Position numbers and translations under genes: made by a program
Shown here: one piece after another, positions 8,901-14,259 of the stretch
Layout of the letters: every line of letters starts with the position of its first letter
How positions within the stretch are numbered: position 1 is the stretch's first letter
Notes under the pieces: model-generated
What the model saw: the letters and a program-made list of their open reading frames with translations, nothing else
The model's database searches: none
What the model was told of the DNA's origin: nothing
NCBI GenBank assembly: GCA_011065005.1
Contig: JAAKFP010000017.1
Location: 1 to 14,259 of the forward strand
From: Chlamydiota bacterium
GTDB taxonomy: Bacteria > Chlamydiota > Chlamydiia > Chlamydiales > Waddliaceae
Direction of reading: 5' to 3'
DNA length: 14,259 nt

Positions 8901-9627
8901 CCACTGCGAACTTTCCATGGACCAACGCGTCCTATATACCGATGTGCTGCATAAGGTGAGGCAGGGTATTTTTAGAGAGATAGAAAACCCCAGCATTCCA
9001 ATACCCTATATCCATATATTTAGCGCATTATCAAGCCTAAAACAGATCTGCAACCACCCCGCCGCCTACCTGAAAAATCCTGCAGCATATAAAGATTACA
9101 ACTCCGGAAAATGGAACCTCTTCGTGGAACTTTTGAGCGAAGCCCTGGAAAGCAAACAAAAAGTCGTTATCTTCTCCCAATATCTCGCAATGCTAGATAT
9201 CCTAGAAATGTATCTTCAGGAAAACTGCATAGGATTCTCCACCATTCGTGGCTCTACCGTCGATCGCGGAAAACAAGTTCGCCGCTTCAATCAAGACCCG
9301 ACTTGTGAGGTTTTTCTCGGATCCCTCCAAGCCGCCGGCCTTGGAATCGACCTCACAGCGGCATCCGTAGTGATCCACTACGACAGATGGTGGAACGCAG
9401 CAAAAGAAGACCAAGCTACCGACCGCGTCCACAGGATCGGACAAACCCGCGGGGTCCAGGTTTTTAAACTGGTGACAAAAGGAACTTTTGAGGAGAGAAT
9501 CGACCAGATGATCCTCCAAAAAGGGAAACTCCTGGAAGAGGTCATCGGCGTCGACGACCACCGCTTCATGAAACATTTCGACCGCAACGAAATCTTCCAG
9601 CTCCTCGCCGATGTAGCCGAGAGCTAG
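5932..9627 (+). CDS. SNF2-family DNA-dependent ATPase with SWIM-like N-terminus
   Basis: This 1231-residue member of the SNF2 (superfamily 2) ATPases should bind and translocate on DNA or nucleoprotein; its target is unknown. Near the N-terminus, CSYEEVEEVSACPHL (about residues 69-83) resembles the end of a SWIM zinc-binding motif, but the first CxC pair is not obvious. Residues about 100-740 are a long associated region with four spaced aromatic motifs. The ATPase core follows: LRPYQEMGVKWL; motif I GLGKT (791-795); Ia VVCPTSVIYHW; motif II DEIQ (885-888) in place of the more usual DEAQ or DEAH; motif III LTGTPIENR; motif IV KVVIFSQY; and motifs V-VI GIDLTAASVVIHYD through DRVHRIGQ (1164-1171). 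All nucleotide-binding motifs are present, so it is probably active. ATG 5932 has no clear Shine-Dalgarno site; with ald ending at 5926, translational coupling is plausible. ATG 5947 is an alternative start. Confidence 0.94.
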   Translation: MHSGPMVSLPEFLTPFREEAEAYLSRGTFGDIEFSGGTYQVQMTDLHSNEEVWAFLQFDGKVRVRDRFCSYEEVEEVSACPHLAAAYLRIFSGTETPLHIRFQHSLWNQLCQLFLDEWGDDPKIIAEVGDGSFVLRTPESQEAFIAKGITPQGKEMLQDLFLERREETEETSLKFSNLSQEEITLWRQGRPSHQLRYELSFWNDLAKRLMLLQDKGEKYQISFTYTPKKIPQQIHIQFAEIEIAFTLSEGDLAAIIPTLSTVESPLPVHLSQEDTIQRITYDVDSGEFRVEPKKIPPEKREKLEKKGIPLRSWWYLPNDGFYTSMEHPLLKKSVLKGKEIGQALDDHFALIKSKLTETPIHEKPIEVSYSIHFDPDWNLHVSTCLFKPGDLSQYHSRFFGDWVYLDRKGIYPIEGVVFDTAELVVPSDEVGNFVVQHRLWLNTQEGFTIHITGVETKLTYEMTEEDCLLFTRKAMIEEEPEKTKDFGPWVYIAGQGFFSKVSVNAGVHIRSGVTIKPEQIPLFIRMYLDELQLVPGFFSDKCPVSKMGLHIGVVKEQTVSITPENELYPEYPKGMVKFFEEYSYVEGEGFYHLPPEILMPIRFRQKIDLHKEDLPHFFSYEMDQLREYAISIDSRLESPKKLNLIADTLSLESEGYLLKLRYESERGSTKCSDVWTAISKKERYLFSEAGLVDLEDIRFKWLKEINKQQLDRRNNMLTLSTVELLRLNAFDEIYVLEGKNCLKELTEFRIPEEPNISALKSHLRPYQEMGVKWLWFLYHHNLSGLLCDDMGLGKTHQTMALIAAVMSLQKEKKHFLVVCPTSVIYHWEEKIQEFLPSARVCTFHGSNRSMKDFHEDYDILLTSYGIWRNENALLKEVSFEVAIFDEIQAAKNQKSRIHTSLLNVKARMRIGLTGTPIENRLQELKALFDIILPSFMPTETEFRRFFVLPIEKQGSQERKQLLSRFVKPFLLRRKKEDVLLDLPEKTEEVTHCELSMDQRVLYTDVLHKVRQGIFREIENPSIPIPYIHIFSALSSLKQICNHPAAYLKNPAAYKDYNSGKWNLFVELLSEALESKQKVVIFSQYLAMLDILEMYLQENCIGFSTIRGSTVDRGKQVRRFNQDPTCEVFLGSLQAAGLGIDLTAASVVIHYDRWWNAAKEDQATDRVHRIGQTRGVQVFKLVTKGTFEERIDQMILQKGKLLEEVIGVDDHRFMKHFDRNEIFQLLADVAES

Positions 9628-9634
9628 AGTGGCT

Positions 9635-9714
9635 TAGAGGGATTAAACGCAAAGGCGCAAAGGAAAAAAAGAATTTTTCTTTGCGTCTTTGCGCCTTTGC
9701 GTTTAATCCCTCTA
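9635..9714. repeat. Long inverted repeat with CGCAAAGG tandem units, possible two-way terminator
   Basis: Arms 9635-9662 and 9687-9714 are perfect 28-base reverse complements beginning TAGAGGGATTAAA. The left arm has two tandem copies of CGCAAAGG (9648-9663), while the right arm has three, counted as CTTTGCG units from 9679 to 9701. The apex is A/T rich. The hairpin lies between the ends of the convergent SNF2 and der genes, where it could end transcription from both sides. Its right edge supplies the TAG stop of der. It is the same family as the hairpin at 940-1021, differing mainly by G/A transitions. Confidence 0.9.
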
Positions 9715-11034
9715 CACCTTTCTGGCCTTCTTTCCTCGTAACTGGAAGAGGACGGGCACGCCCGTAAAGCGGTAGGTTTCACGGAATTGATTGTAGAGGT
9801 ATTTCTGATAGCTGTCGGCCATGAGATCGGGATGGTTGATGAACATCACGAACTTTGGGGGCTGTACCCCAATCTGTGCCATGTAATAGACGCGAAGTCT
9901 TTTTCCTCGCACCATCGGAGGATGGGTTTTCTGCATGGCGGTTTCAATAAACTTGTTCAGGGCAGGGGTGGCAATGCGCTGAAGCGAGGACGCATGAGTC
10001 TCCTGGATCAGAGGAAAGATCTTTTCCACATGGCGTCCTGTCTTTGCAGAAATAATGATCTTTGGGCAATGCTTCAGAAAAGGAACCTCTTCCTCCACGT
10101 TTCTAAGGCAATGTTCCATGCGGAAGCCTTTTACGAGATCCCACTTGTTGAAGAGTAATATACACCCTTTGCCCGTTCGTTCAATCATCCGCGCAATTCG
10201 TTTTTCTTGTGTCGTCAGCCCTTGCTGGGAATCGAGCATCAAGAGGCAGATGTCTGACCGCTCAATGGCACGCTCCGTTCGAATGGCAGCAAATTTATCG
10301 ACCACTTCATGCTCTGCATGCTTGCGTCGAATTCCTGCGGTGTCGATGAGTGTTAAACGATCAGAGTTGTGTGTGACGGTCACATCGATACTATCCCGTG
10401 TTGTGCCAGGAATAGGGCTGACGATACACCTGTCTTCGTCTAAGAGGTAATTAATCAAAGAAGACTTACCAACATTCGTCCGTCCCACGATGGCAATACG
10501 GACCCCTTGCTGTTCCTCTTCCTGTTCATTTTCACGTGAAATGGAAGAAAAAGCTGCCTCCAAAAGTTCCGCAATTTGCCAGTTTTGCGCCGCAGAAACA
10601 GCGATTATTTTTTCAATGCCTAACCCATGAAAATTGTGGATGAGAGGTTCGTCTTTAAGGTTGTCGATCTTATTGACTGCTAAACATACAGGCTTCTTGG
10701 TGTTGTGCAGAACCTTCGCTACTTCACTATCGAGGTCAGTGATGCCTGTATGCGCATCAACGACCATAACGATCGTGTCTGCTTCCTCAATAGCGATTTC
10801 GGCCTGCCTGCAGATGAGTTCATTAAACATCGCCTGCGAGCGGGGGTTGATCCCGCCAGTGTCGACAACCTCGAAAGGCAGCCCAAAACAGTCGGCTTCA
10901 GCATACAGGCGATCCCGTGTTACGCCTTCCATTTCGTCAACGATGGCAATGCGTTTTTTGCATATGCGGTTAAATAGTGCAGACTTTCCGACGTTTGGAC
11001 GTCCTACGACCGCTAATTTGAGTTTTTTAGTCAT
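9712..11034 (-). CDS. der: Ribosome biogenesis GTPase Der (EngA)
   Basis: Der is an essential tandem-GTPase factor that helps mature the 50S ribosomal subunit. From ATG 11034 the protein is 440 aa, normal for the family. The first G domain has G1 GRPNVGKS (11-18), G3 DTGG (58-61) and G4 NKID (121-124). After an acidic linker (about 168-176), the second G domain has G1 GRTNVGKS (184-191), then PGTTRD, DTAGI and NKWD. A KH-like C-terminal domain ends FQLRGKKARKV. The frame is open to GTG 11073/ATG 11070, but the extra residues (MLCQANPKNSRK) do not look like Der, and the conserved start is MTKKLKLAVVG. The AGGA before ATG 11034 is only 2 bases away, so the ribosome site is weak. The gene converges on the SNF2 gene, and its TAG stop lies inside the hairpin repeat. 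Confidence 0.96.
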   Translation of the reverse strand: MTKKLKLAVVGRPNVGKSALFNRICKKRIAIVDEMEGVTRDRLYAEADCFGLPFEVVDTGGINPRSQAMFNELICRQAEIAIEEADTIVMVVDAHTGITDLDSEVAKVLHNTKKPVCLAVNKIDNLKDEPLIHNFHGLGIEKIIAVSAAQNWQIAELLEAAFSSISRENEQEEEQQGVRIAIVGRTNVGKSSLINYLLDEDRCIVSPIPGTTRDSIDVTVTHNSDRLTLIDTAGIRRKHAEHEVVDKFAAIRTERAIERSDICLLMLDSQQGLTTQEKRIARMIERTGKGCILLFNKWDLVKGFRMEHCLRNVEEEVPFLKHCPKIIISAKTGRHVEKIFPLIQETHASSLQRIATPALNKFIETAMQKTHPPMVRGKRLRVYYMAQIGVQPPKFVMFINHPDLMADSYQKYLYNQFRETYRFTGVPVLFQLRGKKARKV

Positions 11035-11138
11035 TTTCCTACTATTTTTAGGGTTGGCTTGGCAAAGCATCACATATATTAACTAAATCCAGGAAAAAAA
11101 TAAATAATAATTTGTAATTAAGAGGTAAATAAAAAATC

Positions 11139-11168
11139 TTGAGGCAGAAATGGTTTTTTCTTTATCAT
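11139..11168 (+). promoter_or_regulatory. Candidate promoter of the SulP gene
   Basis: TTGAGG (11139-11144) and TATCAT (11163-11168) are 4 of 6 and 5 of 6 matches to the -35 and -10 consensus, with an 18-base spacer. A start near 11175 would leave a leader of about 67 bases. The region is very AT rich, so a chance match is possible. Confidence 0.35.
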
Positions 11169-11201
11169 TAGTTTTGTAGTGGGAAGCCTGTACCCCCATA
11201 C

Positions 11202-11217
11202 CATAAAATTTTTTATG
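11202..11217. promoter_or_regulatory. Inverted repeat in the SulP leader
   Basis: CATAAA (11202-11207) and TTTATG (11212-11217) are exact reverse complements around ATTT, 24 bases before the SulP start codon. It could be an operator or a weak leader hairpin, or chance in AT-rich DNA. Confidence 0.25.
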
Positions 11218-11241
11218 TAATATTTTTTTTAGATTTGTTTT

Positions 11242-13095
11242 ATGAATTTGCATCACTATTTTGAAGACATCTCCTTCTTCCCCTTCAAAAAAGAGATTAA
11301 AGGATATTCCCTGCGATGTTTGCATAAAGACCTGACAGCTGGGATCTCCGTGGCTTTGATCTCACTACCACATGCTATGGCATGTGCGCTTGTATTGGGT
11401 CTTCCTCTGTCAACAGGGATTTTTGCAGCTATATTTTCCTGTATGATAGCTGCGCTTTTTGGTTCCTCACGACACCTGGTTAACGGCCCTAGCAATGCTA
11501 TCGCCATTTTAATCCAATACGGCACAGCAGAAATCCTTTATCACTATTACCGGCATTTAGTGGGAATAGAACGGGAGCTGGTCGCGTTTCAAATTATGAC
11601 GCAGATCACGCTACTCGCCGGGTTGATGCATCTTCTCATTGCCAGCTTCAAACTGGGAAGATTGACGCAATTTGTGAGCTATTCCGTTGTTCTTGGATAT
11701 GTGGTTGGAGCTGCTGCAGCGATAGTGATCAGTCAGTTATTCGTCTTTATGGGCATTCCCGATGTGGAAGGGGGGCAATCCCTTTGGGCGAAGGGGTTAA
11801 ACTTTTTAAGCCATCTGAATGAAATACATTGGACTACGTTGACGATAGGTCTCGGAAGTTTAACCTTGCTCGTGGGACTAAAACGTTGGGATCGGAGATT
11901 TCCCGCGGCTCTTATTACCTTTGTCGTCGTGACAGCGGGACTGTATCTTAGCAAGAAATTTTTAGGTGGAGAAGTTCACAACGTACTTCTGGTAGGGGAT
12001 GCAGGGGAATTGTCGAAGCTCATTCCACAGTTTGCTATTCCCTATTTCGACTTAAGAATTATGAGCGGACTTCTCCCCTTAGCTTTTGCTGTAGCGCTGT
12101 TAAGTGTCCTGGAAACAATCGCTGTTACTAAATCCATAGCCTCTTATTCGGGACAGAGGCTGTTCATCAACCAAGAGATTTTAGGGTTATGTTTGGGAAA
12201 TCTCACATCAGCACTCTTCGGGGCGATGCCTGTGTCTGGAAGCACCACCCGAACGCTTTTGAATTATGAGGGGGGAGCGCAAACACGCTTTGCAGCGGTG
12301 TTTGGAGCTATATTGGTAGGATTGGTCGTTTATGTTTTCGGTGGTTCTGTTACGCATGTTCCTTTGGCAACGTTGTCGGCAATATTATTTGTAACCGCGG
12401 GCAGTCTCATCAAAAAGAAACAGTTGCTTTTGTGTTTAAAAGCGACAAAATCTGACGCTTTTGTCTTCTTGGTGACGTTCCTGTCCTGTATTTTCTTTAG
12501 CATAGAAGTCGCTTTCTATATCGGAGTTTGTCTTTCTATTACCCTCTATCTAAAAAAAGCGGCAATACCTCAAGTGCTGCAGTATATCGTTGATGAATCG
12601 GGACACATAAAAAGTCTCGAATTTTGCGCCAAAGAGGAGATCACAAAAATTCGTTTCATCAAAGTGAAAGGGGAGTTGTTTTTTGGGGCGGCAGACCTGT
12701 TTCAAACGACACTGAAATCTATCGCCGAAGATGACACAGATACACGTGTGATCATTCTGCAGCTAAAGAATGCGCGAGATATCGATGCCACAGCATGTCT
12801 TGCTCTGCAACAACTTTATGATTATGTCGAAAGCTCCGGCCGCCATCTGATTATTTCCGGGATCACATACACCATCTGGACCGTGATGAGCAACTCCGGA
12901 CTCGTACAGCTGATCGGAAAAGAAAATCTTTTTGTGATCGATGACCGCAACCCCACCCGTTACTTCCAAAGAGCGATCGCCAGAGCGCAACGCTTAGTTG
13001 CTGAGTCCGAAGAAGAAGACACCGTAGAGGCGGAGGTCCAAGAAAAAGTTCCTGGGGAGACGTTGGAAGCAGTACCCGAAGGTTCCACGACGTAA
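11242..13095 (+). CDS. SulP-family anion transporter with C-terminal STAS domain
   Basis: This inner-membrane carrier belongs to the SulP (SLC26) family, whose bacterial members move sulfate, bicarbonate or C4-dicarboxylates; the substrate cannot be read from sequence. The 617-aa product has a short cytosolic N-terminus (FPFKKEIKGYSLRCLHKDLTAG). A membrane domain of roughly ten or more hydrophobic segments follows (about residues 30-455), with the family stretches ISLPHAMACALVLGLPLSTG, GPSNAIAI and, in the distal half, GAMPVSGSTTRT. A STAS domain (about 465-575) includes KVKGELFFGAADLF and the loop IDATACLAL (514-522). The tail (about 580-617) is acidic. ATG 11242 is the only sensible start but has no Shine-Dalgarno site, only a T-rich leader. 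It is divergent from der. The gene ends in TAA just before the transposase region. Confidence 0.93.
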   Translation: MNLHHYFEDISFFPFKKEIKGYSLRCLHKDLTAGISVALISLPHAMACALVLGLPLSTGIFAAIFSCMIAALFGSSRHLVNGPSNAIAILIQYGTAEILYHYYRHLVGIERELVAFQIMTQITLLAGLMHLLIASFKLGRLTQFVSYSVVLGYVVGAAAAIVISQLFVFMGIPDVEGGQSLWAKGLNFLSHLNEIHWTTLTIGLGSLTLLVGLKRWDRRFPAALITFVVVTAGLYLSKKFLGGEVHNVLLVGDAGELSKLIPQFAIPYFDLRIMSGLLPLAFAVALLSVLETIAVTKSIASYSGQRLFINQEILGLCLGNLTSALFGAMPVSGSTTRTLLNYEGGAQTRFAAVFGAILVGLVVYVFGGSVTHVPLATLSAILFVTAGSLIKKKQLLLCLKATKSDAFVFLVTFLSCIFFSIEVAFYIGVCLSITLYLKKAAIPQVLQYIVDESGHIKSLEFCAKEEITKIRFIKVKGELFFGAADLFQTTLKSIAEDDTDTRVIILQLKNARDIDATACLALQQLYDYVESSGRHLIISGITYTIWTVMSNSGLVQLIGKENLFVIDDRNPTRYFQRAIARAQRLVAESEEEDTVEAEVQEKVPGETLEAVPEGSTT

Positions 13096-13125
13096 CGACT
13101 AAAGGATAGGAAATTCGAACATCAA

Positions 13126-13159
13126 GTTTTTCTACCCACGAAGTGGGTGCTGGAAAATA
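13126..13159 (-). repeat. Solo CCCAC-TTC-GTGGG hairpin at the 3' side of tnpA (R1)
   Basis: ACCCAC-GAA-GTGGGT (13134-13148) forms a 6-pair stem with a 3-base loop. On the minus strand it reads TTTTCCAGC, hairpin, AGAAAAAC. Its left flank matches one outer end of the inverted module at 14095-14117, and its right flank matches the other end at 14216-14226. It therefore looks like a module from which everything between the two hairpins has gone. It lies between the SulP stop and the tnpA stop. Confidence 0.85.
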
Positions 13160-13168
13160 TTGACAAGA

Positions 13169-13621
13169 TTATTTCCACAAATATTTTTCATCAAAAGTTA
13201 TTCCATGCTTATTTAGCAATGCGATAAACTCTTCTTTAAAATCACTTTTTTTATGGTGAGTCTCTTGATTTTGAATATAAGTAATCACAGCATTGGAATT
13301 TGAAGGACTAACGCTAAATGCACCATATCCTTTTTGCCAGGCAAAAGATTTGGTTTCAGGAAAAGTTTGAGACATCCAGTTATTAGTGCTAACTTTAGCG
13401 TTACGCACGATTTCAGAAATTGTTACATTTGGAGGGATGGAAACCAAAGCATGTATATGATCTGGCATGCCTCCAACTTGAACGGGGTGGCATTTTAGAG
13501 ATCGGAATGTTCCACCCATGTATCTGTAAAGCCGATCCTGATATGACTTAATGATGAAGGGACAACGATTTTTTGTTGACCAAACAAGGTGATAAAGAAG
13601 CATGTGATAGGTATGTGACAT
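13169..13621 (-). CDS. tnpA: IS200-type Y1 (HUH) transposase, possibly REP-associated
   Basis: Y1 transposases of this Pfam family (Y1_Tnp) nick and rejoin single-stranded DNA at hairpins through a tyrosine-DNA link. The 150-aa protein is full length for the group. It shows the HUH metal site H55-I-H57 in GMPDHIHALVSI, the WQKGYGAFSVS block (95-105), and the catalytic helix YIQNQETHHKK with nucleophile Y115 and probable third metal ligand Q119. No stop or frameshift interrupts it, so it may be active. ATG 13621 is preceded on the minus strand by AAAGGGG (13627-13633) at 5-base spacing, a strong ribosome site. Just beyond that lies the GCACCCAC-TTC-GTGGGTGC hairpin. No tnpB or other passenger gene accompanies it. 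Its neighbours are three hairpin modules with GTAG-headed cores, which suggests a RAYT-like domesticated transposase. A plain IS200 copy is the alternative. Confidence 0.92.
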   Translation of the reverse strand: MSHTYHMLLYHLVWSTKNRCPFIIKSYQDRLYRYMGGTFRSLKCHPVQVGGMPDHIHALVSIPPNVTISEIVRNAKVSTNNWMSQTFPETKSFAWQKGYGAFSVSPSNSNAVITYIQNQETHHKKSDFKEEFIALLNKHGITFDEKYLWK

Positions 13622-13636
13622 TTATTCCCCTTTCCT

Positions 13637-13780
13637 GCACCCACTTCGTGGGTGCGATTTTTATAACTATCCGATACCCCGACCTACGTGTCTCGGTCGC
13701 AAGCTCCCTCGTACTTGGTCGGGGCTACTATCCTAAACCCACTTCGTGGGAAATTGTTTGTCGCCAAACAATGCGGTAAG
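13637..13780 (+). repeat. Composite hairpin module A with tail
   Basis: The order is: hairpin GCACCCAC-TTC-GTGGGTGC (13637-13655, 8-pair stem); an A/T spacer; a 48-base core closed by CCCCGACC (13677-13684) and GGTCGGGG (13717-13724), followed at once by CTAC (13725-13728), which is GTAG on the minus strand; then hairpin CCCAC-TTC-GTGGG (13738-13750). A 30-base tail contains a perfect 8-pair stem ATTGTTTG/CAAACAAT (13753-13772). From first hairpin to second is exactly 114 bases. There is no gene here; short frames across it are products of the palindromes. Confidence 0.88.
13677..13728 (-). repeat. REP-like core of module A (GTAG plus stem-loop)
   Basis: Read on the minus strand, GTAG is directly followed by the stem CCCCGACC/GGTCGGGG, then an offset inner stem TACG/CGTA with a 3-base bulge (AAG) and an interior of about 21 bases. 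A GTAG or GTRG tetranucleotide at the 5' foot of an imperfect palindrome is the recognised mark of REP sequences served by RAYT transposases. Equivalent cores are 13932-13983 in module B and 14126-14177 in module C. Confidence 0.6.
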
Positions 13781-13891
13781 TTTACGAAAAAAAATTTACA
13801 CAAAACTTAAATTTTTGGCAACTGACAATTTAAAATTTTAGCGGGAATTGGAAGTAGGTGTCAGTATCAGGCCTGGCATCTATTTTTTCCA

Positions 13892-14035
13892 GCACCCACT
13901 TCGTGGGTGCGATTTTTATAACTATCCGATACCCCGACCTGCGTGTCTCGGTCGCAAGCTCCCTCGCACTTGGTCGGGGCTACTATCCTAAACCCACTTC
14001 GTGGGAAATTGTTTGTTGCCAAGCAATGCGGTAAG
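13892..14035 (+). repeat. Composite hairpin module B with tail, direct copy of A
   Basis: This is a near-identical, equal-length (144-base) copy of module A. The hairpins are 13892-13910 and 13993-14005. The core is 13932-13979 with CTAC at 13980-13983, and the tail stem is ATTGTTTG/CAAGCAAT. Only a few bases differ. In the core, TACG/CGTA of module A has become TGCG/CGCA, and the tail loop and stem carry TTGC and a G. The left flank TTTTCCAGC matches that of R1 and module C. The 111 bases between A and B (13781-13891) are AT-rich with nothing recognisable. Confidence 0.88.
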
Positions 14036-14094
14036 TGGAAGCACCTATTACTTTCTAAGATTGAACGCTTAAAATTAATCAGAAATCGCAACTT

Positions 14095-14226
14095 GTTTTT
14101 CTACCCACGAAGTGGGTTTGGGATAGTAGCCCCGACCAAGTGCAAGGGAGCTTGCGACCGAGACACGTAGGTCGGGGTAACAGATAGTTATAAGGATCGC
14201 ACCCATTTCGTGGGTGCTGGAAAATA
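14095..14226 (-). repeat. Composite hairpin module C, inverted and tailless
   Basis: Module C is in the opposite orientation to A and B. CCCAC-GAA-GTGGG (14104-14116) and GCACCCAT-TTC-GTGGGTGC (14199-14217) again span exactly 114 bases. The core, 14130-14177, has GTAG (14126-14129) directly before CCCCGACC on the plus strand. The ATTGTTTG tail is absent; instead the end reads GTTTTTCTACCCAC, as in R1. One stem base is C-to-T, leaving a T-G pair, so it is slightly decayed. After 14226 I see nothing in the remaining bases. Confidence 0.86.
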
Positions 14227-14259
14227 CGGAGCGACCTGAATAGTTACATTTTGTCTAGG

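Larger units (their letters stand above)
13126..13655 (-). mobile_element. IS200-type tnpA bracketed by REP-like hairpins (REPtron-like unit)
   Basis: The transposase gene sits between hairpin R1 on its 3' side and the first hairpin of module A (13637-13655) on its 5' side. Both hairpins turn the same flank (TTTCC, A or T, GC) toward tnpA, so they form an inverted pair around it. No target-site duplication is visible. Y1 transposons of this class do not make one, so exact element ends cannot be fixed from one copy. Confidence 0.6.

Noticed and set aside
10634..11086. A 150-codon plus-strand frame opposite der
   Set aside because: Antisense shadow of a clear GTPase gene.
11083..11325. An 80-codon minus-strand frame in the der-SulP gap
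   Set aside because: It runs antisense into the SulP start and through AT-rich non-coding DNA, with no supporting features.
13677..13724. tRNA-like or small structured RNA gene
   Set aside because: The 48-base core has no cloverleaf, anticodon arm or CCA end, and it occurs three times with REP features.
13573..14170. Short open frames of 68-75 codons on both strands across the right-hand repeats
   Set aside because: They arise from the palindromes and repeated cores, lack ribosome sites, and similar peptides recur only because the DNA is repeated.
13637..14217. CRISPR array
   Set aside because: Repeats are themselves hairpins within 114-base modules, one is inverted, spacing is irregular and there are no uniform unique spacers or cas genes.

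Overview
The window looks like a chromosomal segment of a bacterium, most likely an environmental (non-Chlamydiaceae) member of the Chlamydiota. This is an inference. It rests on the kinase-like protein fragment at the left end, the long SWIM-type SNF2 ATPase and the SulP carrier, not on any marker gene. Base composition is moderate, and the protein-coding core is ordinary and intact.

Layout. The left end (1-812) carries two minus-strand genes in tandem: a protein-kinase-like gene that has lost its catalytic centre, then a gene of unknown function that runs off the window. A 312-base divergent gap (813-1124) holds a long A/T-rich hairpin repeat and a pyrimidine tract. Then come smc (1125-4676, chromosome condensation), ald (4817-5926, alanine dehydrogenase) and, five bases later, a 1231-residue SNF2-type ATPase (5932-9627). 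A second hairpin repeat of the same family as the first (9635-9714) separates the SNF2 gene from the convergent der gene (9712-11034, ribosome-assembly GTPase). A divergent AT-rich gap leads to a SulP anion transporter with a STAS domain (11242-13095).

The right end (13126-14259) is the accessory part. A short HUH/Y1 transposase of the IS200 type (13169-13621) with intact catalytic residues is flanked by CCCAC-TTC-GTGGG hairpins. Next to it are three copies of a 114-base composite module, two direct and one inverted. Each module has a hairpin at each end and a core whose stem is directly preceded by GTAG on the minus strand. This is the layout of a REP sequence beside its dedicated transposase (a RAYT or REPtron), and it is the most interesting structure here.

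How the genes relate. ald and the SNF2 gene are probably co-transcribed from a promoter in front of ald. smc, der, SNF2 and the SulP carrier are otherwise housekeeping or transport functions with no shared pathway that I can see. The hairpin repeats sit in intergenic gaps, and one forms the stop codon of der.
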